From Dioscorea cayenensis subsp. rotundata (lineage: Eukaryota > Streptophyta > Magnoliopsida > Dioscoreales > Dioscoreaceae): a stretch of 64,000 bases of DNA. The stretch is taken from positions 5,640,021 through 5,704,020 of the forward strand of contig NC_052484.1 of the NCBI RefSeq assembly GCF_009730915.1, written 5' to 3'. The position numbers were made by a program, and so were the translations under genes. This document shows positions 1 to 13,241 of the stretch, piece by piece; position 1 is the stretch's first letter; every line of letters begins with the position of its first letter. Below the pieces are notes generated by a model. The model had not been told where the DNA came from. It saw only the letters and a program-made list of their open reading frames with translations, and did no database searches.

Positions 1-104
1 CTCCTCCTGGAGTTTGAGTGAGATTTGGCGATGTTTAACCGTCCGATCTCCTTGCCCTAGCTCCCTCTCTTCCCTTTCTCCCCTCTTGGGATCTTGGTGG
101 TAGC

Positions 105-145
<41 letters not shown>

Positions 146-430
146 TCCTCACATGCTGCACATTGCCCTCAAACCTTTGGATGACTCTTTCTCATTCACA
201 ATAAATGAGAGATCCTTAGCATGCGAAATTACCATGTTGCCCTCCACTTCTTCATTATTGACATAGCTTCATTTTTTTTTTTTTATCATTTTCATATTAG
301 GCCAATTTTTTTGTGGTTTTTGGGGGCAAAAGGTGAGGATCTCCACGGTACCCAACTCTTTTCGAGTTTGGATGTGGGTTGAAAACCTGATGGATATTGG
401 GGGCGGGTGATAGGGATTGAAGTCACCTAT
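1..430. other. Low-complexity intergenic DNA with a (CT)n microsatellite
   Basis: A perfect CT dinucleotide run lies at about 108-142 and a T-run near 272-285. I see no gene in this stretch. Confidence 0.7.
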
Positions 431-1060
431 TGTATGCAAGTGTACGTGTCAGTCAAGTAATACAAAGTGTTGTGGAGCAGAGTTATCGATCAGCAGGGAA
501 TTAAAGAATACTAGTACTAACTCTAAACCTGACAATTAACTCAATCAAAGAAATGGAGTGTAAATGTGAAGTAAAAGCAAAGAACCAGGAACACATTGAA
601 AATACAACAAAATAAACATGAAGGAAGGGTGTCTAGGTATAGACTTCCCCTAGGGTTTGTTAGATTTTAGACAATGGTTGTGCAAAATCTTGCAATCTAG
701 TTGAACCAAGAAATTATCTAATACATAATACTCCCTTTCTCAAGCTGAATAGTAACTAATCCCATACAACGCTCATATAGATTACCCTATGACAGTAATG
801 CATTCTATGAACTCTTTATAGTGAAAATACAGATTCAAAAGATTAGACAGTTCTTTTCTAGAAGCAATTACCCCTAATCCTACATGAAGTAAAATCAGAA
901 TATCCTAAAGCTTACTCTTTACGATTGCATTACACATAAAATCTTATGCTAACTCATTCGGAAAGATTACGAGAGAAAGAAATCTTAACTCTAAAGTGTT
1001 ATATTTTAAGTGAATTTATGATCCCCTTCAATTACGGTATATTTATATTAGGTGAATCTC
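430..1060. mobile_element. LTR-retrotransposon-like fragment (probably LTR or untranslated region)
   Basis: The stretch around 437-465 reads GCAAGTGTACGTGTC then a GAAGTAATA-like continuation. It resembles the start of the repeats at 12590 and 13255 (GCAAGTGTACGGGTCGTCG, then AAGTAATAAA). No coding sequence is visible. The shared motif suggests a diverged member of the same LTR family; the boundaries are not defined. Confidence 0.35.
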
Positions 1061-1640
1061 ATTTGTCATGCAAATACAAAACCTGGGCGTGTCAAAACCG
1101 ATCCGATGCTATCTCTTCGGCGTGATGCCATCCTTGTGGTGAGGATGTATGCAATAAGCAAGGTACTTTTGAGGATATTAAGAGGAAGATGGGGATTCAG
1201 GACTTCAGGGGCCATTTAGAGTTTATTTATTTTACTCAATATCCTTTAACATTGATGTGTGACCAAAATATCTCTATTTTCGAGCCAGCTCTAATTGGTT
1301 GGCGTCAATGCGTCATCTCACACAAGCTCATACGGCACGGGCACCCTTCTCGAAAAATTGACTCAAATCCAACGGCTAATGCCTTACTGCCCGTTGGCAT
1401 CTGACGGTCCTGATTTTCCATAGATTGTGAATGCCCACGTCAGCGTCGTAAGTCCCAAGTTTCTCTATCTCACGCTAGAAAAAAATGACCTCAAAATAGA
1501 ACATCATGTTATTTACGAATAAAACTTGGCCACCTGTTTAAGTAACAAATATCAGTTGTATTTCTCAGGTCCAAATATTACTTTCATTGCATCGTGGTCA
1601 GAATGATTCCGAAATGGTATTTGATAATTTAAAAGAAAAA
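1060..1640. other. Intergenic, no recognisable feature
   Basis: Only short open frames without recognisable similarity are present. Upstream flank of the actin promoter region. Confidence 0.5.
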
Positions 1641-1850
1641 CAATCAGTGAATGTTTCACTGTAAAGAGACAAACAGAATCATTTTCTCTCAAATCATCTT
1701 AGCCGTTAAAACTGGCTACCTGAAATATAGATGCTAATCGTGAGGCAATTTCAATGGTCACGATCGATAATATTTGCTGTTCGCTGTGTAAACCACAGCA
1801 GCCAAAATAACGTTTCCAGATATATATATATATATATATGTTGCTTCGTA
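1640..1850 (+). promoter_or_regulatory. Presumed core promoter region of the actin gene
   Basis: A TA-dinucleotide run (about 1819-1839) that could serve as a TATA element lies shortly before the pyrimidine-rich leader exon. No transcription start is directly shown. Placement rests on the position of the leader exon and intron of the actin gene. Confidence 0.35.
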
Positions 1851-2229
1851 TCTCAAACTTCATCGCCATTTCGAGGAATCCAAAGCCCTTCGTCGTTGGA
1901 AAGGAGGGCTGGTCGTCTTGGTCTACTCTTCGATCTTGCTCTTTTTCAGGTTCGATCGAAACCCTAGCTACAAATTGTTGTTTATTTTTTGGTGATCGTC
2001 TTCGAAGGCGAAATCGTTTGGGTTTTGTTTGGACTAATTTGGATTTTTGGCGATTTTTTTGATGTTTTTGAGATGAAATCGTCTTAATTCTGGGAGAAGT
2101 TAGTATTAATGTTTGTTTTTGTATGTGGATTTACTTGCTTTTTAATTAGAAATCGTGGATTTGTTGCTAGAGTATTCACGGATTGATTTTAGAGTGATTT
2201 GAAGGATTCTTGGGGTTTGATCTTTGATG

Positions 2230-2263
<34 letters not shown>

Positions 2264-3277
2264 TGTTGAGATGAAACCGTGTTATTCTGAGAGAATCGGG
2301 TGTGGAAGCGACGTTTGATTTTTTTCGAATGTGAAATCCTGAAATTTTGGCTAGGTTTCCATGGATTGTTCTTGGGATGGTTTGGAGGAGTATTTCGGGA
2401 TTAATGATCGGATTCTCGTCTGTCTGTTATTTTTCTTGAAGAATAAAGCAATTCTAGGCCTTTAAACAGCATGTCATGATCAATAATTGTTCTAATGTCT
2501 TGAATCTTTGTGGCATGTGATTTCATTAAACATTCTAAATCAACAGAGCATTTCAAGGCTGCAAAGGAGCTGGCTTTATGGTTCTATTTGTGAATATGTC
2601 ATTTAAAGTAGCTGGTTTTGGTGAATTGATTTGGCTAAATACATGACAAAGACCTTAAGTTCTTGTTATGTATGTTTCAAAGTTTATTTGGAAGGTTTCA
2701 TTATTAGTAAGAAACTATATTTGGTAGTATTATTATTTAGAAATAATCTTTATGTTTAAAGATATAGCTAATAGGAAATTCTTATGTTTCAAAATAATGC
2801 AAGCTATATAAGCATTTGTTAGTCAAGTATAAAATTTTCTTGTTACCTTCTGATATTTTCAATAATATTCTTCTCTTGTTCTTTATTTCCTATTCCATCA
2901 TGACAGCTAAAATTTTTCTGTGAACTATTAACTATTACTCTTATTACTATAGGTAGATAAATGTTGTAGCTTCAAGTGATGTATATCAACTTATGCTTTT
3001 TCTCTGCATTTTAGCTCTTGTTTCTGTCTCGAGAAACAGTTTCCAATTGAGATACTATAGACCAATTGCCAAGCATTTGAAACTAGACCAGATAAAGAAA
3101 GTTGGAATTAATTGACGCTTGAATACCTATTGACCAAGCACACTCTATCTCTTTACAGTGTCAGTTATATATGATTAGATACCCTAAGCATGCAAGTAAA
3201 AATTAGATAAGAACACAGTCAAAAAAGCGCTTTGCAATGTAGGTAAAATATGGTTCTTGTTTCTATAGGTAAAGAAA
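1845..3277 (+). other. Actin 5' leader: noncoding exon, leader intron and 9 nt of exon 2
   Basis: Plant actin genes have an intron in the 5' UTR ending a few bases before the start codon. Here CTTTTTCAG|GTTCGATC at 1949/1950 is a fitting donor and TTCTATAG at 3261-3268 a fitting acceptor, giving an intron of 1950-3268 (about 1.3 kb). Nine untranslated bases (3269-3277) precede the ATG. The intron is T-rich with a TA run at 2229-2252, typical of plant leader introns that raise expression. A diverged copy of about 2260-2690 is present at 37080-37660. Confidence 0.75.
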
Positions 3278-4689
<1,412 letters not shown>

Positions 4690-5000
4690 GCCGCTGAGTT
4701 CTTCCTTAGTGTTGTTCTTTTTGTATGGTTTGATCAAATTATGGGTTTTCTGGTTTGTCGGTGGCTTGAAGAGTTTGCTTGTTCGATGTGCTTGTAGTGG
4801 TACACCCTTTGTAGCAGCTTTTCCCAATTTAGTTGAGGTTGTAGCTGTTTAAGTGTTTGCATTTTATTTTATTTTATTTTATTTTATAAATTAATTTTAT
4901 TTTATTTTTCCAATTTGGTGGGCGTTGTAGTTTTGGCGTTAGCTGAATGGTATGTAATTTCCATTATCATGTCAATGTAATTTTCTAGCGCGAGATGTTT
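4690..5000 (+). other. Actin 3' UTR
   Basis: T-rich sequence follows the stop codon, including an (ATTTT)n run at about 4861-4886. The polyadenylation site is not marked by a canonical signal. The UTR probably ends in this interval or slightly beyond. Confidence 0.5.
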
Positions 5001-6150
5001 GAAGAGCCTTGGATTGCACAGTATCATCTCCTTCTAAATTGGAGTATTTAATAATGCACACGAAAATTAATAAATAAATAATCTTGTGTTAGAAATTAAT
5101 GTTCATTTGTAAATCATTCGACTTTTTCGCTAAATATGTGTAGATAAAATAAAATCCATTTATTAGGTTTACTCAACGGTGAATACATCCCCGTTGAGTT
5201 CGGGGACAGGGTTGGAAATGTACTTGACAAGTTGGGACCAGGGAGGAATACATCCCAGACATAAATCCCCATCCTGTTGGCATCTATAGTTGCATGTTTT
5301 CCCATTTTTCATTTAAAATACAAACATGTGTGCCTACTTTAAAAACGTCGCCTCATATTTCTTTCTTAATTTAAAACTTGTCCTGGGAAACAAGTCAAAC
5401 AAACATGTTTTTCAAAATTACAAATTAAAAATGGAAATAAATTATAAAGTAAATAAATAAATGTTTAAATAATTGTTTTTAGAACAAATAGAAACAAACA
5501 GGTCCTTAATATAAACAATCAATTTTGAGATGTTTAGTCATTGCCATAAGTTACATTTTGAAATGGAAATGTAAGTTTTATTCTACCTTCACCAACCAGA
5601 ATCGTAGCTTCCAAATCAGAAATGAAACTCATCTTGCATTAAAGTCGGCGCTAAAAATCATAAAAATGTATTTTCCATTTCAATCTTTTAATTTCCTGAG
5701 ACTATAAAGTTACTCCATAGCTTAACTAAAATCATTAAACTTATTTCACCTTAAGTCATGTCAAAACGGAATATAATAGTGCAAAGACAACAATTTCACC
5801 ATAAACACCACATACATTCATCTTAGTTTGAGATGCATACACAATAGAAACCTGCACAAATCCTTTGTTTGATACGAGACTAACACTCTTTAATGGCACT
5901 ATGCTCAAACCATTTATCACTATCTGAAGACATGCTACTAAGTGAATATGTTTTCTGTTTCAGTTGATACAAGATCAATACTCTCATTATCATTTGTGCT
6001 AACTATTCAAAATATTATACTTCAAGACAAGTTATTCGATCAAAATTGCAACATGATGACAAGTCGACAGTAAACAAGGGAATAATATTCTCAAAGGCAT
6101 CACTTGCCCTGCTCATTCAACATATTCTACCACTAGGGCATGCATCCAAT
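5000..6150. other. AT-rich intergenic DNA
   Basis: Only short random frames are present. The segment 5165-5300 is richer in GC than its surroundings and may be an old repeat, but no termini were found. Confidence 0.5.
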
Positions 6151-7530
6151 AAAAAAAATTTCAAAATGATTCTCATAAACTGCAGTTATATGCATCAGAT
6201 AAATCTACCCATTCTCACCACAAAAGGGGGAGAAAAAGAAATACAAGTGTTCTTTTTAAAGCCAATATAGAATTGAACATTCTTATGAACTCTTCAAACT
6301 TTGAAATCATATCTAACACAACCAATTACCCAGAGCTCAAATCTCCCACTCAAACAACATACCAAATCCACATAGACCACTAAACATCTCTTCATGGTTT
6401 CCTTACTATTATTATTTAGTATCACAACACATAGCAGCAATGACCACATGTTAGTGCATTGTATGAATTTAAGCTAAAATCAGTGCATTAAAAGGAGCAT
6501 CCAAAGCAAAGGGAAAAAGGATCAAGGATCACAGAGCGGATGAAAATTCTACAAAGAGTGTCATATTTATACTGCAGTGGGAAAAATCTCAAGACATGTA
6601 TTTAGTAATAAAGCAAGAGTGGGAGAGATGTGGGTGAGTGCATTTCTTGCGCAGGGAGGGTAGGGGGACCAATGGAATTGATCATTATTTTCATAAACTA
6701 CACACATATCCATCAGTTAAAACTACCTGCTCTGACCAATAAACCTAAGTTGCAAGCCATGCAAGTACTCCTTTTGCAATCATTACAGGATTATCATTCT
6801 TAGAAACTCTTTGAACTTTGAAATCATATCTAACATGACCAATTACCCAAGGTTCAAATCTTGCACTCAAACACTTTACCAAAACCACCAAATTTGCTAG
6901 ATTTATCTTCATAGTTTCATTACAATCATTATTTACTATTTCACTTTACAGTAATAGTCATATATTAACACACTATATGAAGTTCAAGCATAAATCAGTG
7001 TCAAAAAGAAGCATGAGAACCAAAGGATTAAAAAAAGATCAAGATTCATAGAGAATGCAAATAAACAAGAGTAATGGATTTAGACTGCAGCAGGCTCAAC
7101 AGAAAAATCTCAAGACATATATTCAATAAAAGAAATCGCAAAGAGATCATTGTTTCCATAAACTACACATATATTCATTAATTAAAGCTACCCAATCTAA
7201 CAAAAAAAATGCAAATATTCTTCTTGCAATCAATACAGGATTAACATTATTACAAGCTATTCCAACATCAAAATCATATCTAACACAACCAATCACCCAA
7301 AGATCAAATCTTGCAATCAAACAACATATCAAATCCACATAAATCACTATAAATTATCTTCAAACTTCAATTATTGTTATTATTATTATCATCATTTACT
7401 ATCACAACGCAGAGCAGTAATGCTTGTATACTAGTGCAATCATATCAAGTTAAAGCTAAAACCAGAGGCACAAAAGGAGCATGAAAAACAAAGGAAAAAG
7501 ATAATATATCACGGATTGAACGGAGATAAT
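6150..7530. repeat. Three degenerate tandem copies of a unit of about 0.45-0.52 kb
   Basis: The block beginning CATAAACTRCA...CAGATAAA or ATTAAA recurs at about 6173, 6690 and 7155. Each is followed by a stretch with CTTTGAAATCATATCTAACA (about 6300, 6818; TCAAAATCATATC at 7268), then ACCAATTACCCA and a CACAAAAGGAGCAT-like end. The third copy runs into the 3' flank of the BOLA2 gene on the opposite strand, so the unit probably originated there. The copies are diverged by indels and contain no coding sequence. Confidence 0.75.
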
Positions 7531-7545
7531 ACGGAAGTACTAGAC

Positions 7546-7991
7546 TTAGGCCGCAGCAGGCTCAGCAGGAGGAGGGAGCTGAGATGGGGCAAGGGCCTTC
7601 TTGATGGAGAGAGCGTGGATGCTCTGCATCAGCTCAACCAGCGCAGCATTCACCATCCGGTGCCTCTCCAGCAGCCTCTTCCCTTCAAACTTCTCGGAAA
7701 CCACCTCAACCTCAAAGCTCGCTCCGCACCTGCGATCCAATCTCTTTTCAGCCGATAAAATACACAAAAATAGAGAAGAAGAAAGGATGAGAATTCTCAT
7801 TACCCTCCGGAGGTGTCAATGACTTCCTGAAGAAGAGAAGAAGAAGCAAGAGATTAGATAGTTAGGGCTTGGGAAAAAAAGGGAAAATTAAGGGGAGAGG
7901 AAGGAGAAGAGAATAGGGATTAGATTACGAGATGAGAAGGATTGAAGGTGGAGGTGAGCGCCGCCTCGACGTCCGCCTTGGTGACCCCCAT
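7546..7991 (-). CDS. BOLA2: BolA-like protein, BOLA2 type
   Basis: Small cytosolic/nuclear BolA protein. Known family members bind monothiol glutaredoxins through a shared Fe-S cluster and take part in iron and redox signalling. The exons on the minus strand are 7991-7929, 7826-7804 and 7729-7546, joined by GT-AG introns to give 89 residues (Arabidopsis BOLA2 is slightly longer). The 23-nt middle exon encodes EVIDTSG and most of the next Gly. Visible family motifs are GGCGASFEVEVVSE with the conserved cysteine, FEGKRLLERHRMVNAAL with the conserved histidine, and IHALSIKKA. The start is the ATG giving MGVTKADVEAAL, which matches the usual N-terminus. The 3' flank is the tandemly repeated sequence at 6150-7530. 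Appears intact. Confidence 0.92.
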
Positions 7992-8080
7992 GGCTGGAGC
8001 TTGATCGTCGGAGTCTCGCCTTCTTGCGAGAGAACGAACCAAAGAAGACGAGTGGAGACGAGATGAGAGAGGGAGACCTG

Positions 8081-8119
<39 letters not shown>

Positions 8120-8120
8120 T
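7992..8120 (-). promoter_or_regulatory. BOLA2 5' flank with long TA run
   Basis: About 90 bp upstream of the start codon lies an uninterrupted TA dinucleotide run at 8081-8115. It occupies the place where a TATA element or transcription start would be expected. Whether it acts as a promoter element is inference. Confidence 0.35.
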
Positions 8121-9368
8121 TATATCTTAATATTTGTTTTGGATTTTATGTGAAAACAAAAATTATTTTGATGCATGTAAAAGTAATTTAATTTAATTTA
8201 TTAATAATGTTACAAGCTACAAACTTTTACCTTTTGAGTTAAAAAGTATTGAACTCTCCGACCCTTGAGGGGTAGCCTAAAGTTTGGCGGGGAGTTAAGA
8301 GTTACGAAAAGTAAAAGGAAAAAACAAAAGAAAGCTTAAAAAAAGATGTGTTTATTCTACTCTCTCAAATTTTTTTTTCTACAAAGAGAATGTTCTTTTT
8401 CTTATTTAGAAGAAAAGTCCGTTGCATGGATATAAACAAAAGACACACATCTTTTTTGTGTTTGTTTTCATTTGCTTGATGTGATACTTGTGACGAACCT
8501 GAGTTTGACTGGCAATAAGATTAGATGGTGTCATGCCATTATAGTCTTGATGAAAGAAAAAAAAAAACTAAGTAGTGAGAAAGATAGCCTTCCTTTAGTA
8601 AGGTTGCGACGCTAAACTTTTATGGAAACTTCTTTCCCGACAAATTTCCCTGACCCTCCTTGGTTTATTATCTTTTCATTTCAATGGGGATTAAGTTACT
8701 TATTTTTTCCCCCTTTTTGAGAAGGTAACTAAGAAAAATATTATCTGACGGCTGATGGGCTGTGAATTTGAGAAAAAATATCAAGGCTGAATAGCATTAG
8801 CTGACTTGTTGTAGGGGCAGTAACAATTTTTATTATTAAAATATTTCTTCATGGCTTTTTGAATAAAGTATAATACTTATGTATCACATTTCCCGCTATT
8901 TAATTAAATTTTTTTTTAAATAAAAAAATGCATAAATTCTTCTGTGTAATTCTTAAAACTTTTTAAAGGTTTCACTCAAACCTTCAGTAACAATTGAGAG
9001 TGAGGATACAGATTTTGCCATGTTATATTTTAAAATTAATTTATTTAATGAATCAAAGAAATGTGGAATTTTTTTTAAAAATTATTGTCATGACAGCATA
9101 AAAACTATTATAATATTTTGCAAGGTGCAAATACAATTTTTTAGAATTATACACATAAAGACAAGCATTTTTTGTGGAATAACAGCCTTTCAATCAAATG
9201 GTTATTGGATGAATGATTCTTCTTGGATAAGAATGAAAGGTTCGCTTTGGATATATTTCAATTTTCGAGAATCATTAGCTCTTATCATTTAGGCTTGTTA
9301 TTCTGTAATGCTTTATTTTTATCATGTCCCATTTAATGCTTTTATATAATTATTTTAGAATAAAAAAA
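8120..9368. other. AT-rich intergenic DNA
   Basis: No gene or bounded repeat was recognised here. Confidence 0.5.
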
Positions 9369-10145
9369 TTAGGGAAAATTATTGTTTAACCCCCAGAAGT
9401 TTGAAAACTTTCCAAACAGCCCCTGTAAGTTATGAATACCCTGAACAACCCCTCCTTTTTAGTCTCAGTTCCTTTTTACCCATGCAGCTCACTCCGTCTG
9501 TCTCCATATTGTGAAATTCCATCATTGCTCTTGAAAATTGTGAGAAAAACTGCCCAATACATCATGTTCATAAAAATTGTACTTTGAGCCATCACATTTC
9601 CATCCTTTTTGCTCAACTTTTTTTGTCTCTTGTTAAATAGACTTTATAAGACTTTTATCACCTTGGAGAGTTCTTCAATTCCTCCCCATTTGGTGTGTTG
9701 GAGTTCTGCCGATTGCCCGAGAGAGAGAGAGAGAGAGAAACAATTTATTATTGCGTAGGTCTACCACGAAGAGTTTTTGTGCTATGTTCGTTTAAGATAT
9801 ATATTAAGCTATTACGATGTCATGATTTCGCTTAACTTAGTCTGTTTCTGCTTAATAGTGTATGTTTGTGTTTAACTAACCTAGTTTCCTCTTAAGTAAT
9901 CCAGTTTCCACTTAAAATTGTATGTTTGTGCTAAACGAGACCCTGTAACTTAAACATGAACCAATATTATTAAATAGGAACAAAAAATTTTTAAACAGTT
10001 TATACCCAAGCTATGCGAAAATGCGTATATTTAAATAGAAATAGGGGAACTCTCATTGCACATATGCTGGCTAAGAGTACAAGAGACCCACTGGGACACT
10101 ACAAATAGACCTTTCTTACAATTAGTTCACCGGAGGCATCGATGA

Positions 10146-10461
10146 GGACATTGGAGAGTTACCGACGATGGACACAATGGAGAGTTTAGTGTGGTCAGAC
10201 AACCCATTGGGTGGGAATATTCCGGTGACGTTGAAGATGATGGAGAATCTCAAGGTGGTGCCCATGGCGAAGAATGGGTTGACCAGTGGTGTACCGACCG
10301 GAGTGCTGGACCTTGGCAATCTAACGGAGTTTGATGTCCCTGACAACTAGCTCACCGAAGAGATTTTGACACATACAGCCAGTGTTGCGGAGGCCGGGTT
10401 TAGAGGTAACCCAGGGTTATGTGGGAATCCACTGTCGTCCTGTCGCCGTGCAGTTCCATGA
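10146..10461 (+). pseudogene. Leucine-rich-repeat protein fragment
   Basis: The translation carries LRR spacing (NPLGGNIPVTLKMMENLKVV, NGLTSGVPTGVLDLGNLTEF) and the capping motif AGFRGNPGLCGNPLSSC that closes LRR ectodomains of plant receptor-like proteins. An in-frame TAG at 10348 separates the last repeat from the cap; the frame is otherwise continuous to TGA at 10459-10461. No kinase domain, signal peptide or start is present. It is a short internal piece, best read as a captured gene fragment inside the surrounding transposon-like segment, not a functional gene. Confidence 0.75.
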
Positions 10462-10896
10462 AAGTCGGAGAAGATTTTTTTTCATTTTCTTTGTTTTTTT
10501 TAAGAAAAAATTGATCTTTGTTTTTGTGTGCCTTGTTGTTGTTGTGTTTGTTATTTGGGGTTTTGGATAAGAAAGAGTTAAAAAGAGGAATTTTTAACTT
10601 TTATCGAGTGAGAGGTTGGTGATAACAAAATAGAAGCATCTTTGGTTCTTCCAAGATATTTTCTTTTAAATATTATTTTAAGCATTGATTAAAATGAACA
10701 AGTTGAATTTGAGTTTGATTTTTATTTTTATTTTTAATCTAATAATTTCTAAAGAGTTTTGGGATCTAAATTAGTCAAAATATAATGTATTATTGTACTA
10801 GCAACTTAACTTAGTCAGTTTCCGCTTAATAGTGTATGTTTATGTTTAACTAACCCAGTTTCCTCTTAAGCAATCCAGTTTCCGCTTAAAAAGCAC

Positions 10897-11100
10897 TAGT
10901 GAAGATGGCTCCATCAAAGGAAGAAGAAGAAAAACTCTTAAGTTATAAAGGAGATCTCAATGACTTAGATTTAACGGAGAAGTTTATCAAGGCATTAGTA
11001 AACATACCATTTGCTTTTCCAAGGATAGAGGCCATGCTATACATCAAAACATTTGAAGATGAAGTTTTACATCTCCGAAAATACTTCAAAATGTTAGAGG
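10897..11100 (+). pseudogene. Formin FH2-domain exon fragment
   Basis: The translation KMAPSKEEEEKLLSYKGD, then FIKALVNIPFAFPRIEAML, then FEDEVLHLRKYFKMLE matches the FH2 domain of plant formins, the actin-nucleating module. It ends at a perfect splice donor (GAG|GTAAGT at 11100/11101), so the piece was copied from genomic DNA and not from spliced RNA. Neither the rest of FH2 nor FH1 is present. It is a captured fragment, not a working gene. Confidence 0.8.
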
Positions 11101-11999
11101 TAAGTAAAGAAGACAATAGATTTGATGTCATGTTAAGATATAACTAAATATATCTTAACTCTTTAAAGATAAACGTAGACATTTAAAGATACATGTTAAC
11201 ATATTGTGATTAACATAAAAATGTTAACTTAAATAGGAAATAAACCAGTAACTTAAACAAGAACCAATATTGTTAAATAGGAACAAGTTTTTCTAAACAG
11301 AAAAGACCAAAGTTACACGAAAACGTGAAAACTTAAACATAAACAAATTGTGTATCGCTTTTTGGTGTCGGTGTTACATAGAAACTTGAACGAGAACAAT
11401 TAAATATTTAAGGATATCTCAGAATGATAGCCACATCTTTCGGCTAGGAAGATTGCACAACAAAAGACATTTCACGGCCAAAAAAAGGAATTCCTTAAAC
11501 ACACAATTTTCTTTTGGTTTGTTTGAGATGAGTCTTCAAAGTTGTAGTGGTTTGAGATGAGTCTTCGAAGTACATAGAGCAAATATAAACCTAAACCCTA
11601 GGAATGCCTTCCTACTTTAGAGCATGATCATTGGCTTGTATAGTTTGAGATGAGTCTTCGAAGTTGGAGCAGTGTTAGGCAGGAGTTCTCCTGTGCAGAT
11701 GTGGTCGAATGAACAACCGGTCAAATAGATGGTGTTCAAGAATTTGACACTTCGCGAAGAAGAGAAAATATTTCAGGAGTTTTAGTACAAGTAGATGAAG
11801 GCCTGAAGAAAAAAAAAAGACTACACTAGTAGATGAAGGTCATTATTGTCATTCCCAACTGACTCTGTGTATGCCCTTTTAACGGCTTGTGGGGTTTAAA
11901 AATAAGTGGAGGGAAAAGGAGGGTATTTTTGGTGATAACAAAATTAAAGAGGGCCAAATGTACATTAGCGAAACTTAAGGGGTATTTGGCAATTAACAC

Positions 12000-12560
12000 A
12001 AAAAATTATATAAAGAATAGATAATTAAAAATCATAAAAAAAAAATGATAACTATTTCCATCTTGAGCTTTCAGTAAATGGCTTGGCATTCGACATCAAA
12101 GTAATTTGCCTATTTATTATCGTGTCTCATCGCTTATAAATTGCCTATTGATAAGCCTATTTTTTATATCATGAGGAACATAAAAAAAAATATATCCATC
12201 ATTTTTGCTGGAGCTGTGAATAGGTGGGTTCTGAGGGAAAAGGAAGAAAGAAAAATAAAAATAAGAGTATATATCAACGATCAAAGGAAAAAAAGAAAAA
12301 AAAAGAAAAAAAGAAATTAGTGAGAGAAAACAATAGCTAGAAAGGGATACAAAAAATAAAATAAAATAAAATAAAATAATAATAATAATAATAATAGAAG
12401 ATGAGTGAAGGAAGTGAGGTTTTGAGATAGGGCAAGAAGATCATGCTGAAATTATGGTGGATTTTGTGCAAATTTTAAATGGTGAATTTGTGAGAAGTTC
12501 TCCTCATTTACAGGGTTGATTTCTCAATTGATCTTTCTTCTTCTTAATGCTATATTTTAG
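12000..12560. other. A-rich low-complexity intergenic DNA
   Basis: A-rich stretches with (AAAAT)n and (AAT)n runs near 12350-12400. No gene seen. Confidence 0.6.
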
Positions 12561-13241
12561 TATTTACATACCCCTTGCGTGTGTATACCGCAAGTGTACG
12601 GGTCGTCGAAGTAATAAAATACCCCGGTGAGTGGGTAGTCGAATCCACAAGGAATAGTTGCTCATAAACACAAGTATTGCTACTTAACTATAGTGAATGC
12701 CAAGTTATAATGTTGATTCAAAGTGTCAATGCAAATAAAAGTAAAGAGAAAAGAGAACAAGCAAAAGGAATAAGGAGAAGCAATCGATAGTAAAATGGGG
12801 TACTCGGACAATGCTCACCCTAGGACTATTATTTCAAGTGGAAGACTAGTATTATACCTCCTAATTGAAGTTTAATGAGTCGTGGAAATCTAAAGACACA
12901 CGGTCCCAAACCTAAGGTCAACCATGACTAACCCGTACACTATGCTCCGGTGGAAAGGGATATTCTCGACGCCTCACACTGTGTAAGGTTGCTTGAAGCT
13001 CTAGGGATTCCAAGTGATAAATCCTATTCCCAAGCACTAAGGATTACTTCAACACTTCACTCTGTTGCTCGTGCAACTAAGCCCTAGTGGAGTTTGTCTC
13101 TTAGCACTTCACTCTATCGCGACTGCAAAGAACTCTTGGAACGTGGAGGTAGGATAAATCAAATCAGAAGAGAAAGAGGACGTTCAACTACCTCTCGACT
13201 CACCCTCTCGGCCCTCTTCAACCTTGTTTTGTCTAATCCTA
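12561..13241. mobile_element. LTR-like retrotransposon sequence, copy 1
   Basis: This region matches the sequence at 17745-18300 over several hundred bases (shared CTCACCCTAGGA, ACACACGGTCCCAAACCTAA, GAACTCTTGGAACGT). Its first 150 bp match 13242-13400 (CCCCTTGCG...GTGCACGGG or TGTACGGG...AAGTAATAAA). No coding sequence is present. The wording resembles LTR or leader sequence of a plant Gypsy-type element. The copy stops abruptly at 13241, where the next copy begins. Confidence 0.6.

Larger units (their letters stand above)
9830..11345 (+). repeat. Internal direct repeat, second copy split by the formin fragment
   Basis: Part A (CTTAACTTAGTC...CCTCTTAAG...CCAGTTTCC) occurs at about 9833-9922 and again at 10802-10890. 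Part B (GTAACTTAAACAWGAACCAATATT...AAATAGGAACAA) occurs at about 9946-9992 and again at 11250-11295. In the first copy A and B are almost contiguous. In the second they are separated by the formin segment 10897-11220. Confidence 0.7.
9369..12000. mobile_element. Putative gene-capturing DNA transposon (Pack-type), diverged ends
   Basis: The left flank (about 9385-9440: TTTAACCCCCAGAAGTTTG ... CCAAACAGCCCC) is weakly matched, in reverse orientation, by the right flank (about 11940-11990: complement CAAATACCCCTTAAGTTTC ... CATTTGGCCCTC). This is consistent with long, decayed terminal inverted repeats of Mutator type. No target duplication was found. The interior carries unrelated host-gene fragments (an LRR protein and a formin FH2 exon) and duplicated filler sequence. 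No transposase is present, so any mobility would have been non-autonomous. Confidence 0.45.

Noticed and set aside
1189-1404. A 71-codon open frame upstream of actin
   Set aside because: No recognisable domain, no conserved composition and no splice or promoter context.
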